A stretch of DNA of 64,000 nt, from assembly GCF_000720455.1 (NCBI RefSeq), contig NZ_JOAK01000011.1:120017-184016 (forward strand), read 5' to 3'. Positions 8,972-20,056 of the stretch are shown piece by piece. The stretch is from Streptomyces virginiae. Its GTDB lineage: Bacteria; Actinomycetota; Actinomycetes; Streptomycetales; Streptomycetaceae. Numbering within the stretch: the stretch's first letter is position 1; each line of letters opens with the position of its first letter. The notes under the pieces are model-generated. The model made no database searches. It saw only the letters and a program-made list of their open reading frames with translations, and was not told where the DNA came from. The translations under genes and the position numbers were made by a program.

Positions 8972-9089
8972 CCCGCGCCCCGACCCGTACGAGGTGGCAG
9001 AATCGAGGGGAGTCGTTCGTACGACACGGCGAAAAGCGTCGGCGGCTCCTCCTCCACCGCCCCCCTCCCGCTAAGGCCCCTGGTAACCG

Positions 9090-10673
9090 ATGCCGCTGAC
9101 CCTCGCCTCACTCGTCCAGCATTCGGCGCTCAAGCTCAGCGTCCGGGCGGGGGAGAGCCGCCTGGACACCCCCGTGCGCTGGGCCCACGTCAGCGAGCTG
9201 GCCGACCCCGTCCCCTATATGGAGGGCGGGGAGCTGCTCCTGATCACCGCGATGAAGCTGGACGCGGACGACCCGGAGGAGATGCGCCGCTACGTACGCC
9301 GCCTCGCCGCGGCCGGAGTGGTCGGCATCGGCTTCGCGATCGGCGTCAACTACGAGGCGGTCCCCGACGCGCTGGTCGACGCCGCGCGGCGCGAGGACAT
9401 GCCGCTGCTCGAAGTGCCGCGCCGGACGCCCTTCCTGGCGATCAGCAAGGCCGTCTCCGCGGCGCTCGCGGCGGACCAGTACCGGGCGGTGACCGCCGGC
9501 TTCGAGGCGCAGCGCGAACTGACGCGCGCCGCGCTCTCCGCCGACGGGCCCGCCGAGCTGCTGGCGAGGCTCGCGGCGCACGTGCACGGCTGGGCGGCGC
9601 TCTACGACACCTCCGGCGCGGTCGTGGCGGCCGCCCCCGAATGGGCCGCGCGCCGCGCCGCCCGGCTGACCCCCGACGTCGAGCGGCTGCGGGAGCGGCC
9701 GGCGCCCGCGAGCGCCGTGGTGGGAGGTTCCGAGGACCGCGTCGAGCTGCAGTCCCTGGGCACCGGCCGGCGGGCGCGGGGCGCGCTCGCCGTCGGCACC
9801 GGGGCCCCGCTGGGCACGGCCGAGCGGTACGCCGTGCACTCTGCGGTCGCGCTGCTGACGCTCACCACCGAGCGGTCGCGCTCGCTGCACGACGCCGAAT
9901 CCCGGCTGGGGGCGGCGGTGCTGCGCATGCTGCTGGCGGGGGAGCCCGACCACGCCCGGGCCGTGGCCGGAGACCTGTACGGGACGCTGCTCGACGCGCC
10001 GTTCCGGCTGATCGTGGCCGAACCGGCGCTGGCGGGGACGGCGCAGCCGGAGGGGCTGGCGCTGCTGACCGACACCGTGGAGTCGGCGGCCGCCCGCACC
10101 GGGGAGGCGCTGCTGGTGGTCCCGGAGCCGGGACGGCTCGTGGTCCTCGCCTCCGACGCGGGCTCGGCCGTACAGGCGTGCGCGGACCACGCGGAAGCCC
10201 TGGAGGCCCGGCGCGGCCGGGACGCGGCCGGCCCCGAACCGGACGAACTGGTGGTCGGACTGTCCGCGCCCGCCGGGCCCGGCGGCGTCGCGGCGGCCCT
10301 CAAGCAGGCCGACCAGGCCCTCGCCGTGGCCCGCCGGCGCGGCCGCCCGATGGTGGAGCACGAGGACATGGCGGCGGGCTCGGTCCTGCCGCTGCTGGCC
10401 GACGACGCGGTACGGGCCTTCGCGGACGGCACCCTGCGCGCCCTGCGCGAGCACGACGCGACGGGCCGCGGCGACCTGGTCGCCTCCCTGCAGGCCTGGC
10501 TCTCCCGCCACGGCCAGTGGGACGCTGCCGCCGCCGACCTCGGCGTGCACCGGCACACCCTGCGCTACCGGATGAAGCGGGTCGAGGAGATCCTCGGACG
10601 CTCCCTGGAGGACCCCGACGTCCGCATGGAGCTGTGGCTCGCCCTCAAGGCCACCTCCGCCCCCGGCCAGTGA
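9090..10673 (+). CDS. PucR-family transcriptional regulator
   Basis: A 527-residue regulator. The N-terminal PucR domain (about 1-125, starting MPLTLASLVQHSALKL) probably senses a purine- or amine-type ligand, a central GGDEF-like/sensor segment follows, and the C-terminus carries the helix-turn-helix DLGVHRHTLRYRMKRVEEILGR typical of PucR/CdaR proteins. The position between gabT and an aldehyde dehydrogenase gene suggests it controls GABA or polyamine catabolism, as PucR-type GabR regulators do in other bacteria; this is inference from context. The aldehyde dehydrogenase gene follows on the same strand after 150 bases. Confidence 0.9.
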   Translation: MPLTLASLVQHSALKLSVRAGESRLDTPVRWAHVSELADPVPYMEGGELLLITAMKLDADDPEEMRRYVRRLAAAGVVGIGFAIGVNYEAVPDALVDAARREDMPLLEVPRRTPFLAISKAVSAALAADQYRAVTAGFEAQRELTRAALSADGPAELLARLAAHVHGWAALYDTSGAVVAAAPEWAARRAARLTPDVERLRERPAPASAVVGGSEDRVELQSLGTGRRARGALAVGTGAPLGTAERYAVHSAVALLTLTTERSRSLHDAESRLGAAVLRMLLAGEPDHARAVAGDLYGTLLDAPFRLIVAEPALAGTAQPEGLALLTDTVESAAARTGEALLVVPEPGRLVVLASDAGSAVQACADHAEALEARRGRDAAGPEPDELVVGLSAPAGPGGVAAALKQADQALAVARRRGRPMVEHEDMAAGSVLPLLADDAVRAFADGTLRALREHDATGRGDLVASLQAWLSRHGQWDAAAADLGVHRHTLRYRMKRVEEILGRSLEDPDVRMELWLALKATSAPGQ

Positions 10674-10823
10674 GCCGCAGTGGGGCCGCCCGGGTGCGAC
10701 AGTGACAAACCGGCGCGACCCCGACGGCAGGTACTACACCCCGGATAAACGCCGAATCCCCCGGGGAGTCCTACGGTGGAGGGGTCAGGACCCACCGCAC
10801 ACTTCCGAAGGGCCGGGATTCGC

Positions 10824-12269
10824 ATGACTTCCACCCACGCCTTCTGGCTCGCCGGCCGCCAGGCCACCGGCGAGGACAGCTTCGACGTCCACTCCCCGTG
10901 GGACGGCCGACTGGTCGGCACGGTCAGCGTGCCCACCGACGAGCAGGTCGAAGAGGCCGTGGCCGCGGCGTACGCCGTGACGGCGGAATTCTCCGCGACC
11001 CCCGCCCACGTACGGGCCGCGGCCCTGGACCACGTGTCCAAGCGGCTCGCCGAGCGCACCGAGGAGATCGCCCGGCTGATCTCCGCCGAGAACGGCAAGC
11101 CCCTCAAGTGGGCCCGCGGTGAGGTGGGCCGTGCGGTGTCCGTGTTCCGCTTGGCCGCGGAGGAGGCCCGCCGCTTCAACGGCGGCGACGCCCAGCGCCT
11201 CGACACCGACGCCGGCGGCGTCGGCCGCCTCGCGCTGACCCGCCGCTTCGTCAAGGGCCCGGTCCTCGGCATCGCGCCGTTCAACTTCCCGCTGAACCTG
11301 TGCGCCCACAAGGTGGCCCCGGCCATCGCCGTCGGCGCGCCGATCATCCTCAAGCCGGCCCCGGCCACCCCGCTGTCCGGCCTGATCCTCGGCGAGCTGC
11401 TCGCCGAGACCGACCTCCCGGCCGGCTCCTGGTCGGTCCTGCCGGTCGCGAACGACAAGATGCCCGCCCTGGTCAAGGACGAGCGCCTCCCCGTCATCTC
11501 CTTCACCGGCTCCGACACCGTCGGCTACGCCATCCAGCAGTCGGTGCCCCACAAGCACTGCACCCTGGAGCTCGGTGGCAACGCAGCGGCCGTCGTCCTG
11601 GACGACTGGTCCTCCGAGGCCGACCTCGACTGGGCCGCGACCCGCATCGCGACCTTCTCGAACTACCAGGCCGGCCAGTCCTGCATCTCCGTGCAGCGCG
11701 TGATCGCCGACGCCTCCGTCTACGACCGTCTCGTCGAGAAGGTCGTCGCGAAGGTCCAGGCGCAGGTCACCGGCGACCCGAACGACGACGCCACCGACGT
11801 CGGCCCCCTCGTCTCCCAGGCCGCCGCCGAGCGCGTCGAGTCCTGGGTCGACGAGGCCGTGTCCGCGGGCGCCAAGCTGCTCACCGGCGGCAAGCGCGAG
11901 GGCGCCTCGTACGAGCCGACCGTCCTGGCGAACGTCCCGGACGGCGTCAAGCTCGCCACCGAGGAGGTCTTCGGCCCGGTCCTCACCCTGCTGCGGGTCG
12001 AGAACACCGACGAGGCCTTCGCCGCGGTGAACGACTCGAAGTTCGGCCTGCAGGCCGGCGTCTTCACCCGCAACGTCCAGACCGCGTTCCGCGCCCACCG
12101 CGAGCTCGAGGTCGGTGGCGTGGTCATCGGCGACGCGCCGTCCTACCGCGCCGACCAGATGCCGTACGGCGGCGTCAAGCAGTCCGGCGTGGGCCGCGAG
12201 GGCGTCCGCTACGCGATGGACGACTACACCTACGAGCGGGTCCTGGTCCTGACCGGCCTCGACATCTGA
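10824..12269 (+). CDS. NAD(P)-dependent aldehyde dehydrogenase (succinate-semialdehyde type likely)
   Basis: Cytosolic ALDH-superfamily enzyme of 481 residues that oxidises an aldehyde to its acid. Key features: PFNFPLN (oxyanion Asn), ILKPAPATP (cofactor Lys), FTGSDTVG, catalytic general base Glu249 in LELGG, and nucleophile Cys287 in GQSC; EEVFGPVLTL near the end is also typical. ATG 10824 fits homologue starts; the frame is open 48 bases further upstream but without a better ribosome site. Next to pucR and near gabT it is the best candidate for the step after GABA transamination, but ALDH substrates are hard to predict and the gene could serve another aldehyde. Confidence 0.88.
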   Translation: MTSTHAFWLAGRQATGEDSFDVHSPWDGRLVGTVSVPTDEQVEEAVAAAYAVTAEFSATPAHVRAAALDHVSKRLAERTEEIARLISAENGKPLKWARGEVGRAVSVFRLAAEEARRFNGGDAQRLDTDAGGVGRLALTRRFVKGPVLGIAPFNFPLNLCAHKVAPAIAVGAPIILKPAPATPLSGLILGELLAETDLPAGSWSVLPVANDKMPALVKDERLPVISFTGSDTVGYAIQQSVPHKHCTLELGGNAAAVVLDDWSSEADLDWAATRIATFSNYQAGQSCISVQRVIADASVYDRLVEKVVAKVQAQVTGDPNDDATDVGPLVSQAAAERVESWVDEAVSAGAKLLTGGKREGASYEPTVLANVPDGVKLATEEVFGPVLTLLRVENTDEAFAAVNDSKFGLQAGVFTRNVQTAFRAHRELEVGGVVIGDAPSYRADQMPYGGVKQSGVGREGVRYAMDDYTYERVLVLTGLDI

Positions 12270-12290
12270 TCTCGTACGGCCGAAGAGCCG

Positions 12291-12334
12291 ACGGCCGGAG
12301 CCCACTGTGCGGGGGCTCCGGCCGTCCCCCTTTT
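12291..12334 (+). terminator. Rho-independent terminator after the aldehyde dehydrogenase gene
   Basis: ACGGCCGGAGCCC (12291-12303) pairs perfectly with GGGCTCCGGCCGT (12313-12325); the 9-base loop and a following CCCCCTTTT complete a classic terminator 21 bases after the stop codon. Confidence 0.9.
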
Positions 12335-12480
12335 CCGGCCCGGGTCCGGCCCCCGGACCCGGCGATTCCCCCGACTGGTCCGCCCCGGCTTTTCCCGCGG
12401 AGCCGGGCGGGGTACGACTCACAGGTAGCACCGGCCAGTAGGCCGGTACCACCGACTCCGGCGGCGAGGTGAGTCCCCGC

Positions 12481-14439
12481 ATGTCCGCAACACAGCCCGT
12501 ACAGCCCAGCGGCACACAGCCCAAGGTGACCGAGCGCGAGGCACGACAGGTCGCGGAAGCGGCCCGGGAACAGGACTGGCGCAAACCCAGTTTCGCCAAG
12601 GAGCTCTTCCTGGGACGGTTCAGGCTCGACCTGATCCATCCCCACCCGCTCCCCACCGACGAGGACGTCCGCCGGGGCGAGGCCTTCCTCGCCCGGTTGC
12701 GCGAGTTCTGCGAGACCCGTGTCGACGGCGCCCTCATCGAGCGCGAGGCGAAGATCCCCGACGAGACCGTGCGCGGGCTCAAGGAGCTCGGCGCCCTCGG
12801 GATGAAGATCGACCCCAAGTACGGGGGTCTCGGCCTCACCCAGGTCTACTACAACAAGGCGCTCGCCCTCGTCGGCTCGGTCAGCCCGGCCATCGGAGCC
12901 CTGCTCTCCGCCCACCAGTCGATCGGCGTGCCCCAGCCGCTGAAGATGTTCGGCACGCAGGCGCAGAAGGACGCCTACCTGCCGCGCTGCGCCACCACCG
13001 CCATCAGCGCCTTCCTGCTCACCGAACCCGACGTGGGCTCCGACCCCGCCCGCCTGGCCACCACCGCCGTCCCGGACGGCGAGGACGCCTACGTCCTCGA
13101 CGGCGTGAAGCTGTGGACCACCAACGGGGTCGTCGCGGACCTGCTCGTGGTCATGGCCCGGGTGCCGAAGTCGGAGAACCACCGCGGCGGGATCACCGCC
13201 TTCGTCGTCGAGGCCGACTCGCCCGGCATCACCGTCGAGCACCGCAACGCCTTCATGGGCCTGCGCGGCCTGGAGAACGGCGTCACCCGCTTCCACCGGG
13301 TGCGGGTCCCCGCCGACCAGCGCATCGGCGCCGAGGGCGCCGGCCTCAAGATCGCCCTCACCACGCTCAACACCGGCCGGCTCTCCCTGCCCGCCATGTG
13401 CGTCGGCGCCGGCAAGTGGTGCCTGAAGATCGCCCGCGAGTGGTCCGGCGTGCGCGAGCAGTGGGGCCGGCCGGTCGCCCGGCACGAGGCGGTCGGCGCC
13501 AAGATCTCCTTCATCGCCGCCACCACCTTCGCCCTCGAAGCGGTCGTCGACCTCGCCTCCCAGATGGCCGACGAGGACCGCAACGACATCCGCATCGAAG
13601 CCGCCCTCGCCAAGCTCTACGGCTCCGAGATGGCCTGCCTGATGGCCGACGAACTGGTCCAGATCCGCGGCGGACGGGGCTTCGAGACCGCCGAGTCCCT
13701 GGCCGCCCGCGGCGAGCGCGCCGTCCCCGCCGAGCAGATGCTCCGCGACCTGCGCATCAACCGGATCTTCGAGGGATCCACGGAGATCATGCACCTGCTG
13801 ATCGCCCGCGAGGCCGTGGACGCCCACCTCTCGGTCGCCGGCGACCTCATCGACCCCGACAAGGACCTCGGCGACAAGGCCAGGGCCGGCGCCCGCGCCG
13901 CCGGGTTCTACGCCCGCTGGCTGCCCAAGCTGGCCACCGGACCCGGCCAGGTCCCCGGCACCTACCGGGCCTTCCACCCCGGCGGCCACCCCGACCTCGC
14001 CACCCACCTGCGCTACGTGGAGCGCAGCGCCCGCAAACTCGCCCGGTCCACCTTCTACGCGATGTCCCGCTGGCAGGGCCGCATGGAGACCAAGCAGGGC
14101 TTCCTCGGCCGGATCGTCGACATCGGCGCCGAACTCTTCGCGATGAGCGCGGCCTGCGTCCGAGCCGAGCACCTGCGCGCCTCCGGACAGCACGGCCGCG
14201 AGGCCTACCAGCTGGCCGACGCCTTCTGCGAGCAGTCCCGGCTGCGCGTCGAGGAGCTCTTCGGCCGGCTCTGGTCCAACACCGACGACCTCGACCGCAA
14301 GGTGGTCGCGGGCGTCCTGTCCGGGACCTACACCTGGCTGGAGGAGGGCGTCCTCGACCCGTCGGGCGACGGCCCCTGGATCGCGGACGCCGCCCCCGGT
14401 GCCTCGACCCGGAAAAACGTGCACCGCCCCATCCGCTGA
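12481..14439 (+). CDS. Acyl-CoA dehydrogenase, long form
   Basis: FAD enzyme of fatty-acid beta-oxidation, 652 residues against about 380 for a standard acyl-CoA dehydrogenase. The core (about 30-470) holds LLTEPDVGSDPA, LWTTNGVVADLLVV, VRIRGGRGFETAESLAARG-like segments and the catalytic Glu431 in RIFEGSTEIMH. A helical C-terminal extension of roughly 180 residues (about 470-652) resembles that of FadE5-like/very-long-chain enzymes and may aid dimerisation. ATG 12481 is preferred; the GTG at 12469 overlaps the likely ribosome site GGTGAG. It stands alone between a terminator and a hypothetical gene. Substrate chain length cannot be deduced. Confidence 0.92.
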   Translation: MSATQPVQPSGTQPKVTEREARQVAEAAREQDWRKPSFAKELFLGRFRLDLIHPHPLPTDEDVRRGEAFLARLREFCETRVDGALIEREAKIPDETVRGLKELGALGMKIDPKYGGLGLTQVYYNKALALVGSVSPAIGALLSAHQSIGVPQPLKMFGTQAQKDAYLPRCATTAISAFLLTEPDVGSDPARLATTAVPDGEDAYVLDGVKLWTTNGVVADLLVVMARVPKSENHRGGITAFVVEADSPGITVEHRNAFMGLRGLENGVTRFHRVRVPADQRIGAEGAGLKIALTTLNTGRLSLPAMCVGAGKWCLKIAREWSGVREQWGRPVARHEAVGAKISFIAATTFALEAVVDLASQMADEDRNDIRIEAALAKLYGSEMACLMADELVQIRGGRGFETAESLAARGERAVPAEQMLRDLRINRIFEGSTEIMHLLIAREAVDAHLSVAGDLIDPDKDLGDKARAGARAAGFYARWLPKLATGPGQVPGTYRAFHPGGHPDLATHLRYVERSARKLARSTFYAMSRWQGRMETKQGFLGRIVDIGAELFAMSAACVRAEHLRASGQHGREAYQLADAFCEQSRLRVEELFGRLWSNTDDLDRKVVAGVLSGTYTWLEEGVLDPSGDGPWIADAAPGASTRKNVHRPIR

Positions 14440-14535
14440 CCTGCGATCATCGCCGCACGTCGGACAGACGTACGAGGATGAGTACGCGTACGGAACCGGT
14501 ACGCGCACGAGCACAGCACGAGGCGGACGAGAACC

Positions 14536-15864
14536 ATGCCGACGGCCGAGCAGGACCGCACCAGCCGACGGCTGGCCTGGTGCGTGGCGCACCTTCTGCG
14601 CCACGCACCGGACCACGTCGTCGTCGACATGACCCGCCGGCTCGACCGGCCGACCCTCAAGTACCTCTGCCGGGACGAATGGCTGGCGGCCTCCACCGTC
14701 ACCCTGCTCCTGCGCCACGCAGACGAGGCCGGCCGGGGCTACATCGCCCGCAACCCCCGCGTCGTGGGACGGCCCCTGCCCGGCCTGCCGGGGCCCGCCC
14801 GCTACGCCCGCCGCCGCACCCCGCCGGAGCTCCTGCCCGTGCTCCGCGCCGAGCTCGGCCGCGACCCCGGCGCGGAACCCCTCACCGCCGCCGAGCTGAC
14901 CGGCCTGCTGCGCCGGCACGGCCGCCGCGGACTGCGGGTCCCCCTGGACATCCTGGCGCTGCCCCACGAAGCCGCCCCGGAACGCCTGCTCGCCGAGCAC
15001 TCCCGCCTGCCGTTGCCGGCCGGCTCCGTCGAGGCCCTGCTGCTCGCCGCCGACCTGCCCCGGGAGACCGTCGGCGGGCTGCTCGCCACGGCCGCGGCGC
15101 CGGGGGACGCCCGCTCCTGGCACCGGCCGGCCGTCCGCGCCGTACGCATGGGCCGGCTCACGCACGAGGAACTCGTCACCCACGTCGCCCCCGCCCGCCA
15201 CACCCTGCTCCTCGGCCACCTTCCCGCCCGCCGCTCCCTGCGCTGGACCCTGCCCGAACAGGCCGGCATGCAGACCGCCGTGATGCGGGCCCTGCGCCCG
15301 CTGGGGGACGACCCGCGGCTGTGGGCGGAGCTGCTGCGGCACGCCCCCGGCCACCCGGGACCGCTGCCCGCACTGGTGGCGGGCGTCGTCGACGGGACCC
15401 TGCCCGAACCGGACGGCGCGGGGGAGGCGGACCCCGAGCTCACCCGGGCCGTGCGCCACCTCGCCCCGACCGCCGCCGAGCCCACCGGCGACGTCGAGCG
15501 CGAACTGGCCCTGGCGAGCCTCGCCGTGCCCATGGAGAGCGTCGACGAGGACATCCGCTGGGTGCGCGACTGCCTCGACCGCGGCCTGCTCACCGGCATC
15601 GACGTGATCCGGCACAAGCTGCCCGCCTGCTGGGCCCTCGACGAGGACCACTGGCTCGGCGACGTGGACCACCCCGACCGGCACGACCACGCGGGCGCCG
15701 TCCTCGCCGCCCACGCGGAGGCGTACCGGCTGCTCACCGTGGCCCTCGGCGAGGACCCGGAGGCCTGGTGGCGGACCGCCCGCACGCTCCCCGACTTCGC
15801 CGGAACGCTCCCGCACCTCCTGCTGAGGGTCACGGAAGGGGGCTCCGTGTCGGGCCGCCCCTGA
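14536..15864 (+). CDS. Conserved hypothetical protein, helical-repeat-like
   Basis: A 442-residue Leu/Arg/Ala-rich soluble protein with no signal peptide or membrane helix. Many short amphipathic helices (DMTRRLDRPTLKYLCRDEWLAASTVTLLLRHAD and similar) suggest an alpha-helical repeat scaffold, perhaps HEAT-like. No catalytic motif is seen. The start ATG 14536 follows GACGAGAACC. Its end lies 21 bases before dxr, so the two may be co-transcribed. I do not recognise a function. Confidence 0.7.
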   Translation: MPTAEQDRTSRRLAWCVAHLLRHAPDHVVVDMTRRLDRPTLKYLCRDEWLAASTVTLLLRHADEAGRGYIARNPRVVGRPLPGLPGPARYARRRTPPELLPVLRAELGRDPGAEPLTAAELTGLLRRHGRRGLRVPLDILALPHEAAPERLLAEHSRLPLPAGSVEALLLAADLPRETVGGLLATAAAPGDARSWHRPAVRAVRMGRLTHEELVTHVAPARHTLLLGHLPARRSLRWTLPEQAGMQTAVMRALRPLGDDPRLWAELLRHAPGHPGPLPALVAGVVDGTLPEPDGAGEADPELTRAVRHLAPTAAEPTGDVERELALASLAVPMESVDEDIRWVRDCLDRGLLTGIDVIRHKLPACWALDEDHWLGDVDHPDRHDHAGAVLAAHAEAYRLLTVALGEDPEAWWRTARTLPDFAGTLPHLLLRVTEGGSVSGRP

Positions 15865-15885
15865 CTTGCGGCAACAATGGGGGGC

Positions 15886-17139
15886 ATGAGCGACCGTCCA
15901 GCCCCCCTCGCCGACCCGCACCTCCTCTTCGACGCCGCGGCCGGCCGCAGGGACATCGTGATCCTCGGGTCCACCGGCTCCATCGGCACCCAGGCCATCG
16001 ATCTCGCCCTGCGCAACCCGGACCGCTTCCGGGTCACCGCCCTGTCCGCCGCCGGCGGCCGGGTGGCGCTGCTGGCCGAGCAGGCCCGGCTGCTGCGGGT
16101 CGGGAAGGTGGCCGTCGCCCGCGAAGACGTCGTACCGGCCCTGAAGGAGGCGCTCGGCGCCCAGTACGGGCCGGGCGAGGCGCTGCCCGAGATCCTGGCC
16201 GGTCCGGACGCCGCGACCGAACTCGCCGCCTCCGAGTGCCACACCGTCCTCAACGGCATCACCGGATCCATCGGCCTCGCGCCGACCCTCGCCGCGCTCC
16301 GGGCCGGCCGCACCCTGGCCCTGGCCAACAAGGAGTCGCTGATCGTCGGCGGCCCGCTGGTCAAGGCCCTCGCGAAGCCCGGCCAGATCATCCCCGTGGA
16401 CTCCGAGCACGCCGCGCTCTTCCAGGCGCTGGCCGCCGGCACCCGCGCCGACGTGCGCAAGCTCGTGGTGACGGCCTCCGGCGGCCCCTTCCGCGGCCGC
16501 ACCCGCGCCGAGCTGGCGAAGGTGACCGTCGAGGACGCGCTCGCGCACCCGACCTGGGCCATGGGCCCGGTGATCACCGTCAACTCGGCGACGCTGGTCA
16601 ACAAGGGCCTGGAGGTCATCGAGGCGCACCTCCTCTACGACATCCCGTTCGAGCAGATCGAGGTCGTGGTCCACCCGCAGTCGTACGTGCACTCGATGGT
16701 GGAGTTCACCGACGGCTCCACCCTCGCCCAGGCCACCCCGCCGGACATGCGCGGGCCCATCGCCATCGGCCTCGGCTGGCCCCAGCGGATCCCGGACGCG
16801 GCCCCCACCTTCGACTGGACCAAGGCGTCCACCTGGGAGTTCTTCCCGCTGGACACCGAGGCCTTCCCCGCCGTCGGCATCGCCCGGCACGTGGGCGGCC
16901 TCGGGGGCACCGCCCCCGCCGTGTTCAACGCGGCGAACGAGGAGTGCGTCGAGGCGTTCCTGGCCGGTCGGCTGCCGTTCACAGCAATCATGGATACGGT
17001 CTCTGCCGTGGTCGATGAGCACGGGACGCCGGAGTCGGGAACCTCCCTGACCGTCCAGGACGTCCTTGAAGCAGAGGCCTGGGCCAGGGCCCGGGCGCGG
17101 GAGATGGCGGCTCGGGCCGCCGCGGAGGCGCGCGCATGA
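15886..17139 (+). CDS. dxr: 1-deoxy-D-xylulose 5-phosphate reductoisomerase
   Basis: Second enzyme of the MEP isoprenoid pathway; converts DXP to 2-C-methyl-D-erythritol 4-phosphate with NADPH. 417 residues. Visible: [12 protein letters not shown] (NADPH loop), [21 protein letters not shown] (metal-binding Asp and Glu), ASGGPFRG, and [13 protein letters not shown] (third metal ligand). ATG 15886 is chosen; an in-frame ATG 9 bases upstream (15877) is possible, but the G-run before 15886 can act as a ribosome site. The stop overlaps the start of the next gene (ATGA), so dxr and the site-2 protease are translationally coupled, and ispG of the same pathway follows. Confidence 0.96.
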   Translation: MSDRPAPLADPHLLFDAAAGRRDIVILGSTGSIGTQAIDLALRNPDRFRVTALSAAGGRVALLAEQARLLRVGKVAVAREDVVPALKEALGAQYGPGEALPEILAGPDAATELAASECHTVLNGITGSIGLAPTLAALRAGRTLALANKESLIVGGPLVKALAKPGQIIPVDSEHAALFQALAAGTRADVRKLVVTASGGPFRGRTRAELAKVTVEDALAHPTWAMGPVITVNSATLVNKGLEVIEAHLLYDIPFEQIEVVVHPQSYVHSMVEFTDGSTLAQATPPDMRGPIAIGLGWPQRIPDAAPTFDWTKASTWEFFPLDTEAFPAVGIARHVGGLGGTAPAVFNAANEECVEAFLAGRLPFTAIMDTVSAVVDEHGTPESGTSLTVQDVLEAEAWARARAREMAARAAAEARA

Positions 17140-18437
17140 CACTTCTGATGACGGTGCTCGGAATCGTGATCTTCGCGGTCGGCCTGCTGGTCTCCATCGC
17201 GTGGCACGAGCTGGGACACCTCTCCACGGCCAAGCTCTTCGGCATCCGCGTGCCGCAGTACATGGTCGGCTTCGGCCCGACCGTCTGGTCGCGGAGGAAG
17301 GGCGAGACCGAATACGGGATCAAGGCCATCCCCATGGGCGGCTACATCCGCATGATCGGGATGTTCCCGCCCGGCGAGGACGGCAAGGTCACCGCCCGGT
17401 CCACCTCGCCGTTCCGGTCGATGATCGAGGACGCGCGCTCGGCGGCGTACGAGGAGCTCCAGCCCGGCGACGAGACCCGCCTCTTCTACACGCGCAAGCC
17501 GTGGAAGCGCGTGATCGTGATGTTCGCCGGCCCGTTCATGAACCTGGTCCTGGCCGTGGCGATCTTCCTCACCACCCTGATGACCTTCGGTCTGAACACC
17601 CAGACCACCTCGGTCGCCACCGTCTCGGACTGCGTCATCCAGCAGAGCGAGAAGCGCGACAAGTGCCAGCCCGGCGACCCGGCCGCACCCGCCCGGGCGG
17701 CGGGCCTGAAGGCAGGCGACAAGATCGTCGCCTTCGACGGCCGCCGGGTCGACGACTGGTCCGCCCTCCAGAAGGACATCCGCGCCACCGTCGGGCCCGC
17801 CACGATCACCGTGGTCCGGGCCGGTGAGCGCCTCGACCTCAAGGCGAACCTGATCGAGAACAAGGTCGCCAAGACGGACGGCAGCGGCAAGTACGTCAAG
17901 GACGAGTACGTCACCGCGGGCTTCCTCGGCTTCGCCCCCGCCTCCGGCTACGTACCGCAGTCCTTCGGCCAGTCCGTCGAGCGCATGGGCGAGATGATGG
18001 AGGCCGGCGTGCAGTCGCTGGTCGCCCTGCCGTCCAAGGTCCCGGACCTGTGGAACGCGGCCTTCAACGGGGCCGAACGCAAGCAGGACAGCCCGATGGG
18101 CGTCGTCGGCGCGGCCCGCGTCAGCGGTGAGATCTTCACCCTCGACATCCCCGCCCAGCACCAGCTGGTGTTCTTCCTGAACCTGCTGGCCGGCTTCAAC
18201 CTCTCGCTGTTCCTCTTCAACATGCTGCCGCTGCTCCCCCTCGACGGCGGGCACATCGCCGGCGCGCTCTGGGAGTCGCTGCGGCGGGGCGTGGCACGGA
18301 TCTTCCGCCGCCCCGACCCCGGCCCGTTCGACGTGGCGAAGCTGATGCCCGTCGCGTACGTCGTCGCGGGCCTGTTCATCTGCTTCACCCTGCTGGTGAT
18401 GGTCGCCGACGTGGTGAATCCGATCAAGATCACCTAG
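17136..18437 (+). CDS. RseP/RIP-type site-2 membrane metalloprotease
   Basis: Intramembrane zinc protease, 433 residues. The first helix carries HELGH (His24, Glu25, His28); a central PDZ domain (about 175-245, [19 protein letters not shown]) is followed by C-terminal helices with the LPLDGGH motif supplying the third zinc ligand (Asp370). Known homologues cleave anti-sigma factors or other membrane proteins within the bilayer. It overlaps dxr by 4 bases and precedes ispG; this dxr-rseP-ispG order is common in actinobacteria. A strong hairpin follows the gene. Confidence 0.93.
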   Translation: MTLLMTVLGIVIFAVGLLVSIAWHELGHLSTAKLFGIRVPQYMVGFGPTVWSRRKGETEYGIKAIPMGGYIRMIGMFPPGEDGKVTARSTSPFRSMIEDARSAAYEELQPGDETRLFYTRKPWKRVIVMFAGPFMNLVLAVAIFLTTLMTFGLNTQTTSVATVSDCVIQQSEKRDKCQPGDPAAPARAAGLKAGDKIVAFDGRRVDDWSALQKDIRATVGPATITVVRAGERLDLKANLIENKVAKTDGSGKYVKDEYVTAGFLGFAPASGYVPQSFGQSVERMGEMMEAGVQSLVALPSKVPDLWNAAFNGAERKQDSPMGVVGAARVSGEIFTLDIPAQHQLVFFLNLLAGFNLSLFLFNMLPLLPLDGGHIAGALWESLRRGVARIFRRPDPGPFDVAKLMPVAYVVAGLFICFTLLVMVADVVNPIKIT

Positions 18438-18464
18438 TTTGCGGTGCCGTACCCCGGTCGTACC

Positions 18465-18493
18465 GGAGCCGGGCACGGATCGTGCCCGGCTCC
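18465..18493 (+). terminator. Hairpin after the site-2 protease gene
   Basis: GGAGCCGGGCACG (18465-18477) pairs perfectly with CGTGCCCGGCTCC (18481-18493) around a 3-base GAT loop. No U-tract follows, so termination or mRNA 3'-end protection are both possible. Confidence 0.7.
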
Positions 18494-18611
18494 CTACGTT
18501 CGGGTGGCGCACCCCCTCGGATGCACGGCCCGCCCCTGGGTTGGCGTAATCTCGAAGCCTGGAGCCCGCCGATCTCGGGACCTTGATCCACACCTTGGGG
18601 TTGCACAGCAG

Positions 18612-19769
<1,158 letters not shown>

Positions 19770-20056
19770 TCTTTTTCGGGCTCGCCTCGCCTCCGGGGCG
19801 CCTGTTGCCGGCTCGCGCCGGCGTACGTGCTCGGAAACGCTCGTGCCTCGCGTTCCCTGCGCGCGTTCGCCGTCGCTCCCCGGCGCGCCCCTTCGGCTCG
19901 CCTCGCCCCCGGCTCGGCCGGCCCCGCACGTGGCCCCGGCCCCGTTCCCGCAGTTCGGGAGCGGGGCCGGGGCCTTTTCGTGACCTCTGGACGCGGCATC
20001 GTCCGGTGCCGCCGGGTACAGTGCGGAGATCAGCAGACTTGCATGGTGAGGCCCCA
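19770..20056 (+). other. Intergenic region with degenerate repeats and a terminator
   Basis: No gene is supported here. The stretch holds two near-identical 18-mers (19779-19796 and 19895-19912, one mismatch) based on GGCTCGCCTCGC, several short GC palindromes such as GCCGGCTCGCGCCGGC, and then the strong terminator at 19932-19978. The last 75 bases carry the ribosome site of the acetyltransferase gene. Confidence 0.6.
19932..19978 (+). terminator. Rho-independent terminator downstream of ispG
   Basis: GGCCCCGGCCCCGTTCCCG (19932-19950) pairs with CGGGAGCGGGGCCGGGGCC (19956-19974), 18 of 19 positions complementary plus one G-U, followed by TTTT. Confidence 0.92.

Noticed and set aside
12175..17142. 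A 1655-codon open frame on the minus strand opposite the acyl-CoA dehydrogenase, the unknown gene and dxr.
   Set aside because: It is antisense to three genes that have clear motifs; at this GC content, third-position bias suppresses stop codons on the other strand. Its peptide is Gly/Arg/Val-rich with no domain.
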